Shown: positions 5,334 through 9,276 of the stretch, one piece after another
How the letters are laid out: each line of letters opens with the position of its first letter
Numbering within the stretch: position 1 is the first letter of the stretch
Source of the DNA: Bacillota bacterium
GTDB taxonomy: Bacteria; Bacillota; Limnochordia; Darwinibacteriales; Darwinibacteriaceae
Reading direction: 5' to 3'
Assembly: GCA_012799115.1 (NCBI GenBank)
Contig: JAAZLY010000273.1
Span: 1-9,276, forward strand
DNA length: 9,276 nucleotides
Notes under the pieces: generated by a model
Told to the model about the DNA's origin: nothing
The model's database searches: none
What the model saw: only the letters and a program-made list of their open reading frames with translations
Made by a program: the position numbers and the translations under genes

Positions 5334-6212
5334 ATGAATCTTCAGGATATGATTCTGAAACTGCAGAGCTACTGGGCTGAGCATGGTTGCATCATCTATC
5401 AGCCCTACGATTTAGAGGTGGGGGCTGGGACTATGTCGCCAGCTACTTTTTTGAAGGCGCTAGGACCAGAACCCTGGAACGTAGCCTATGTACAGCCATG
5501 TCGCAGACCCACCGATGGACGCTATGGACAAAACCCAAATAGGGTACAGCACTACTATCAATACCAGGTTGTCTTAAAGCCATCCCCTGATCATGTCCAG
5601 GAACTATACTTGGGGAGCCTGGAGGCACTCGGCATCGACCTCTTGAAACACGATGTCCGCTTTGTGGAAGATGACTGGGAGTCGCCCACTTTAGGCGCCT
5701 GGGGCCTTGGCTGGGAAGTCTGGCTTGATGGTATGGAAATAACCCAGTTTACCTATTTCCAACAAGTGGGCGGTATTGATGTGAAGCCAGTTGCGGCGGA
5801 GATCACCTACGGTGTTGAACGATTGGCGACGTTTATTCAAGGCGTCGATAGTATTTTCGATCTCAAATGGGTGGGAGATGTCACCTACGGGGATGTATTT
5901 ATGCAAAACGAAGTGGAGTTTTCTACCTTCAACTTCGAAGCATCCGACGCGGAACGGCTGTTTACCCTCTTCGATCTGTATGAAGTAGAGGCTGAACGCC
6001 TCATAGGGGCAGGTTTGGTGCTCCCGGGTTATGACTTCGTCCTGAAATGTTCCCACACCTTTAATCTACTTGATGCCCGCGGCGCTATTTCGGTCAGTGA
6101 GAGAACTCGCTTTATTGGCCGTGTCAGGGCATTAGCTCGCATGGCAGCACAGGCTTACCTCGCCGAGAGGGAACGCCTTGAGTTTCCAATGCTCAAAGGG
6201 GGGCATGAATAA
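5334..6212 (+). CDS. glyQ: Glycyl-tRNA synthetase alpha subunit
   Basis: GlyQ is the catalytic subunit of the bacterial alpha2beta2 glycyl-tRNA synthetase; it activates glycine with ATP in the cytoplasm. From ATG 5334 it is 292 residues, the normal size, beginning MNLQDMILKLQSYWAEHG like the Bacillus protein. Class II features are seen in GAGTMSPATFLKALGPEPW, in the motif-2 region RRPTDGRYGQNPNR (from about 57), in GLGWEVWLDGMEITQFTYFQ, and in the motif-3 region ITYGVERLA (about 157-165). KCSHTFNLLDARGAISVSER follows. ATG 5334 has AAGGTGGG (5318-5325) 8 bases upstream; ATG 5328, two codons earlier, is too close to that SD but cannot be excluded. It overlaps glyS by one base. The gap after recO is only about 66 bases, too short for a T-box riboswitch. 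Confidence 0.97.
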   Translation: MNLQDMILKLQSYWAEHGCIIYQPYDLEVGAGTMSPATFLKALGPEPWNVAYVQPCRRPTDGRYGQNPNRVQHYYQYQVVLKPSPDHVQELYLGSLEALGIDLLKHDVRFVEDDWESPTLGAWGLGWEVWLDGMEITQFTYFQQVGGIDVKPVAAEITYGVERLATFIQGVDSIFDLKWVGDVTYGDVFMQNEVEFSTFNFEASDAERLFTLFDLYEVEAERLIGAGLVLPGYDFVLKCSHTFNLLDARGAISVSERTRFIGRVRALARMAAQAYLAERERLEFPMLKGGHE

Positions 6213-8275
6213 TGCAGGACTTTTTGTTAGAGCTAGGTTTTGAAGAACTGCCAGCCCGTTTTGTAGAGAGGGCTCTAGGGCAGTTGGTTGATGGTATCAC
6301 AAGTAAGCTTGAGCAGGAGAGATTAGCGTGGGGCGAGATACGATCCTTTAGTACTCCGCGCCGGCTCGCAGTTCAGATTCTTGATCTGCAAGCAGAGCAA
6401 GAAGATGTGTTGGAAGAAATCAAAGGGCCTCCTCTGAACATAGCTCAGGACCAGGATGGGAATTTGACCAAGGCGGGACTTGGATTCTTGCGTTCCCAGG
6501 GGGCCACAGCTAGTGAGATTACTGTTAAGTCCTTTCAAGGAGCGGATTACATTTATATTCAAAAAGAGGTAAAGGGGCAGAAGACAAAGGATCTTCTGAA
6601 ACCACTCTTGGAAGATGTCGTCGCTCATTTGAACTTTCCCAAGAACATGCGCTGGGGAGATTATGAGTTGCGTTATGCTAGGCCCTTGCGCTGGATCGTG
6701 GCTCTTTGGGGTGAAGAAGTAATTCCTGTCCAGGTAGGTCCCGTTCAAGCAGCCAATCTCAGCCATGGTCACCGACAGCTTGGGGCTGGTCCCATAACCA
6801 TACTACACCCTGGTGAGTATGTAGCTAAGCTTCGAGACCACTATGTGATGGTCGACGCTGAGGAAAGACGGGCTGTTACTTGGGAACAGATTCAGCTCTT
6901 GGCAAAGCAAGAAGGAGCGGAAGTGGTGGAAGATGCCCGCTTGCTCGATGAGGTCGTGAATCTCGTGGAGTACCCTACTACCTTCTGTGGTAGTTTTTCC
7001 GCCGACTATTTAGAGATGCCCTCAGAGGTCTTGATTACCTCGATGAAGGAGCACCAGCGGTACTTTCCGCTCTACGATACTGCAGGCAACCTCGCACCTC
7101 GCTTTATTGGCGTGCGCAATGGGGCGGATAACCACCTTGACAACGTGATCATGGGAAACGAAAAGGTGTTAGAAGCACGTCTGTCTGACGCTAAATTCTT
7201 TTATGATGAGGATCTACGGATCCAGCTTGAGGACAATCTGCAGAAGCTCCAGGGAGTCGTCTTCCAAGATCAGCTCGGAACAATGGGAGATAAGGTCAAG
7301 CGGCTGGAGCGGCTCACGGGGAAACTCATTCAGCAACTGGGTCATCATGAGGCCTTGGACACAGCGCTGCGTACTGCGGTCTTGGCAAAATGCGACTTGG
7401 TCTCTCAAATGGTCTATGAGTTTCCTGAACTACAAGGATTGATGGGTGAGAAGTATGCCTTGGCTCAAGGAGAGGACTCTCACGTCGCAGCTGGCATTCG
7501 AGAGCATTATATGCCTAGATTCTCCGGTGATTCCTTGCCCGTAACGGTAGAGGGTCGGGTGGTGAGTTTAGCCGACAAACTCGACACGTTGGTAGGCTAC
7601 TTTGCTGTAGGACGAATCCCCACTGGATCGCAAGATCCCTTTGCCCTACGCAGGCAAGCGCAGGGAGTGGTTCAGATCCTACTTAGTGGAGGCTACGATA
7701 TTTCGTTATCCTCTCTCATCAACGAGGCAAAAACGGGCTACACCGAGGTTCATCTGAGTGAAGAAAATGAACAGGCATTGCTGGACTTTTTCTTGGCTCG
7801 AGTGCGAGTTTTGTTTACCGACCAAGGCTATGCCTATGATCTGATCGATGCAGTGATGGGCCAGGATGAAGATGACATTCCTAATCTGCTTGCTCGCTTG
7901 CAGGCCCTAACCGAGTTTAGGACAGCAGAGGGCTACGGGGATCTGATCACTGGTTTTGAAAGAGTGGTGAACCTAGCAGCGAAAGCAGAGAGCATAGAAC
8001 TTGAACCGAGTGTCTTTACGGAAGCGGATCAGACTTTCTTTGCAGCATTGCAGGAACTTGAGGAATTGTGTCGGGGTCTCTTGGAGGAGCGAGACTACAT
8101 CGGTATTCTGCAGAACTTGTCGAAGTTTAGGGTTCACGTTGATGGTTTCTTCGCTGATGTGATGATCATGGATCCAACACCAACCATCCGGGCAAATCGC
8201 CTAGCGCTCCTCAAACGGTCCCTCGGCATGTATAGTTTGTGCGGGGATCTACGCAGAATTGTTGTAAATAAGTAA
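6212..8275 (+). CDS. glyS: Glycyl-tRNA synthetase beta subunit
   Basis: GlyS is the tRNA-binding partner of GlyQ, needed for charging tRNA-Gly. The 687 residues match the usual beta-subunit length. The start MQDFLLELGFEELPARF is characteristic, followed by the FSTPRRLAV segment, KNMRWG with YARPLRWIVALW, an EYPTTFCGSF segment, and EVLITSMKEHQRYFPL. The HD-like middle region has IREHYMPRFSGDSLP and VSLADKLDTLVGYFAVG, then PTGSQDPFALRRQAQGVVQIL. The C-terminal DALR-type anticodon-binding domain covers roughly residues 580-683, with FFADVMIMDPTPTIRANRLA near the end. ATG 6212 shares its A with the glyQ TAA (TAATG) and has AAAGGGGGG (6196-6203) 8 bases upstream, which implies coupled translation and equal subunit output. 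I see no terminator after its stop. Confidence 0.97.
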   Translation: MQDFLLELGFEELPARFVERALGQLVDGITSKLEQERLAWGEIRSFSTPRRLAVQILDLQAEQEDVLEEIKGPPLNIAQDQDGNLTKAGLGFLRSQGATASEITVKSFQGADYIYIQKEVKGQKTKDLLKPLLEDVVAHLNFPKNMRWGDYELRYARPLRWIVALWGEEVIPVQVGPVQAANLSHGHRQLGAGPITILHPGEYVAKLRDHYVMVDAEERRAVTWEQIQLLAKQEGAEVVEDARLLDEVVNLVEYPTTFCGSFSADYLEMPSEVLITSMKEHQRYFPLYDTAGNLAPRFIGVRNGADNHLDNVIMGNEKVLEARLSDAKFFYDEDLRIQLEDNLQKLQGVVFQDQLGTMGDKVKRLERLTGKLIQQLGHHEALDTALRTAVLAKCDLVSQMVYEFPELQGLMGEKYALAQGEDSHVAAGIREHYMPRFSGDSLPVTVEGRVVSLADKLDTLVGYFAVGRIPTGSQDPFALRRQAQGVVQILLSGGYDISLSSLINEAKTGYTEVHLSEENEQALLDFFLARVRVLFTDQGYAYDLIDAVMGQDEDDIPNLLARLQALTEFRTAEGYGDLITGFERVVNLAAKAESIELEPSVFTEADQTFFAALQELEELCRGLLEERDYIGILQNLSKFRVHVDGFFADVMIMDPTPTIRANRLALLKRSLGMYSLCGDLRRIVVNK

Positions 8276-8286
8276 AGATGTATACT
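8259..8286 (+). promoter_or_regulatory. Candidate ppdK promoter at the end of glyS
   Basis: A good -10 box TATACT (8281-8286) has a weak TTGTTG (8259-8264) 16 bases upstream. A start near 8293 would give ppdK a leader of about 115 bases. The match is moderate and depends mainly on the -10. Confidence 0.35.
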
Positions 8287-8310
8287 TGTGGAAGGAATAG
8301 ACAGTGCTAA

Positions 8311-8348
8311 CCAGAATTAAGTGTGTTGGAGTTTCTCCAAACGTCTGG
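8311..8348 (+). promoter_or_regulatory. Stem-loop in the ppdK leader
   Basis: The inner stem TTGGAG (8326-8331) / CTCCAA (8335-8340) has a 3-base TTT loop. An outer stem CCAGA (8311-8315) / TCTGG (8344-8348) encloses it, with an asymmetric internal loop (10 and 3 bases). There is no T run after it, so it is not a terminator of glyS. It may stabilise or regulate the ppdK message; it does not match a riboswitch I recognise. Confidence 0.35.
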
Positions 8349-8407
8349 GTTTACTCCCTAGATGGGAAAAACATAGATAGAGAAGAAGAACAGAAGGAGG
8401 ATATATA

Positions 8408-9276
8408 ATGAACACTAAATGGGTTTACTTCTTTGGTGATGGTCAAACAGATGGCCAACAACACGACAAGAATTTGGTTGGTGGCAAAGGTGCAAACCTT
8501 GCCGAAATGGTAGAACTGGGTATTCCAGTACCTGCAGGTCTTACCATTACAACCGATGCTTGCACAGCCTTTTATGCAAATGGTGAGAAATGGGTTGACG
8601 GTCTAGAAGAGCAAATCAAAGAGAACATTCTTCGCATTGAGAAATCGATGGGTGCTAAGTTTGGCGATAAGGAAAATCCACTACTGCTATCGGTGCGCTC
8701 TGGTGCAAGAGTCTCCATGCCCGGTATGATGGACACGGTGTTGAACCTTGGCTTGAACGACGAAACCGTAGAGGCTTTGGCGAAGAAGTCTGGTAACCCT
8801 CGCTTTGCTTGGGACTCGTATCGCCGTTTCCTGCAAATGTATGGCGATGTTGTCATGGGCGTTGAACACGATGCTTTTGAAGAAGCACTAGCTGCCGAAC
8901 GCAAGAAGTATGGGGTAGAACTTGACAATGAACTTACTGTCGAGGCTCTAAAGGATCTCGTAGCCGATTACAAGGAGATCATCCAAAAGTCTGCTGGAAA
9001 GCTATTCCCAGACGACGCTTTCGAACAACTACGCGGTGCAGTTGACGCTGTTTTCCGTTCCTGGAATACCGCTCGCGCTATTCGTTATCGCCAGATTAAC
9101 CATATTCCACATGAGTGGGGTACAGCCGTTAACGTACAGGCTATGGTCTATGGTAACATGGGCGCCAACTCCGGTACCGGTGTAGCCTTTACCCGCGATC
9201 CTTCTACAGGAGAGAATGTCTTCTATGGTGAGTACCTGATGGATGCGCAAGGTGAAGACGTGGTTGCCGGTATCCG
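8408..9276 (+). CDS. ppdK: Pyruvate, phosphate dikinase, N-terminal part (3' truncated by the window)
   Basis: PpdK interconverts pyruvate + ATP + Pi with PEP + AMP + PPi. In anaerobic Firmicutes it works in either glycolysis or gluconeogenesis. The 289 complete codons cover most of the N-terminal nucleotide-binding domain; the complete enzyme is usually about 870-900 residues. ATP-site motifs are present: GGKGANLAEM with K27 (equivalent to K22 of the Clostridium symbiosum enzyme), SVRSGARVSMPGMMDT with R97 (equivalent to R92), NPRFAWDSYRRF, and SGTGVAFTRDPSTGE. The phosphohistidine and pyruvate domains lie beyond the edge. ATG 8408 follows a perfect AAGGAGG (8394-8400) by 7 bases, suggesting strong translation. 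Compared with the C. symbiosum protein, as I recall it, about five residues are inserted before GGKG (segment GDGQTDGQQHDKN). It follows glyS by 132 bases. Confidence 0.96.
   Translation, partial: MNTKWVYFFGDGQTDGQQHDKNLVGGKGANLAEMVELGIPVPAGLTITTDACTAFYANGEKWVDGLEEQIKENILRIEKSMGAKFGDKENPLLLSVRSGARVSMPGMMDTVLNLGLNDETVEALAKKSGNPRFAWDSYRRFLQMYGDVVMGVEHDAFEEALAAERKKYGVELDNELTVEALKDLVADYKEIIQKSAGKLFPDDAFEQLRGAVDAVFRSWNTARAIRYRQINHIPHEWGTAVNVQAMVYGNMGANSGTGVAFTRDPSTGENVFYGEYLMDAQGEDVVAGI

Noticed and set aside
5691..6056. 121-codon open frame antisense to glyQ
   Set aside because: It lies wholly inside a conserved gene and its product resembles no family I know, so it is a shadow of glyQ codon usage.
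6323..6772. 149-codon open frame antisense to glyS
   Set aside because: It is fully antisense to conserved glyS, with no SD or recognisable domain.
8572..8928. 118-codon Ser/Pro-rich open frame antisense to ppdK
   Set aside because: The composition is typical of a reverse-strand shadow, and the + strand matches PPDK throughout.

Overview
The window looks like chromosomal DNA of an anaerobic member of the Bacillota (Firmicutes), clostridia-like in the broad sense. The base composition is moderate. Shine-Dalgarno (SD) sites are strong AAGGAGG/GAGGTG types, and TTG and GTG starts are frequent. The gene content fits: an oxygen-detoxifying superoxide reductase, a PrsW-type membrane protease, the ruvCAB and recO repair genes, two-subunit glycyl-tRNA synthetase, and pyruvate phosphate dikinase. 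I cannot fix the genus. This is core genome; I see no mobile element, tRNA, rRNA, CRISPR array or phage gene.

Left edge (1-709): the last 37 codons of an unidentified + strand gene end at 114. A strong hairpin follows (143-183) and probably terminates transcription from both sides. Facing it on the - strand is a one-iron superoxide reductase (199-588). A 121-base gap holding only start signals separates it from the divergent PrsW-family gene.

Middle (710-2402): the PrsW-family protease (best start GTG 710) is followed by yebC, which has its own extended -10 promoter. After yebC comes an apparently overlooked 30-residue single-span membrane peptide (2200-2292) whose SD sits in a small hairpin, then a Rho-independent terminator (2302-2333).

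Main operon (2403-8275): ruvC, ruvA, ruvB, recO, glyQ and glyS all lie on the + strand. ruvC/ruvA, ruvB/recO and glyQ/glyS overlap by one to three bases and ruvA/ruvB by 19, which implies translational coupling. ruvC supplies the Holliday-junction resolvase and ruvAB the branch-migration motor; recO loads RecA with RecFR. glyQ and glyS make the alpha and beta subunits of glycyl-tRNA synthetase and have an additional promoter at the end of recO. A 132-base leader with a stem-loop then precedes ppdK, which runs off the right edge.

The cluster looks like the usual yebC-ruvCAB block joined to the usual recO-glyQS-ppdK block of Firmicutes. It lacks era before recO, and it lacks the CcpN and PPDK-regulatory-protein genes often found after glyS. 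Most of the window is ordinary housekeeping. The items most worth a second look are the microprotein with its hidden SD, the terminator between yebC and ruvC, the glyQ promoter with an inverted repeat over its -35 box, and the structured ppdK leader.
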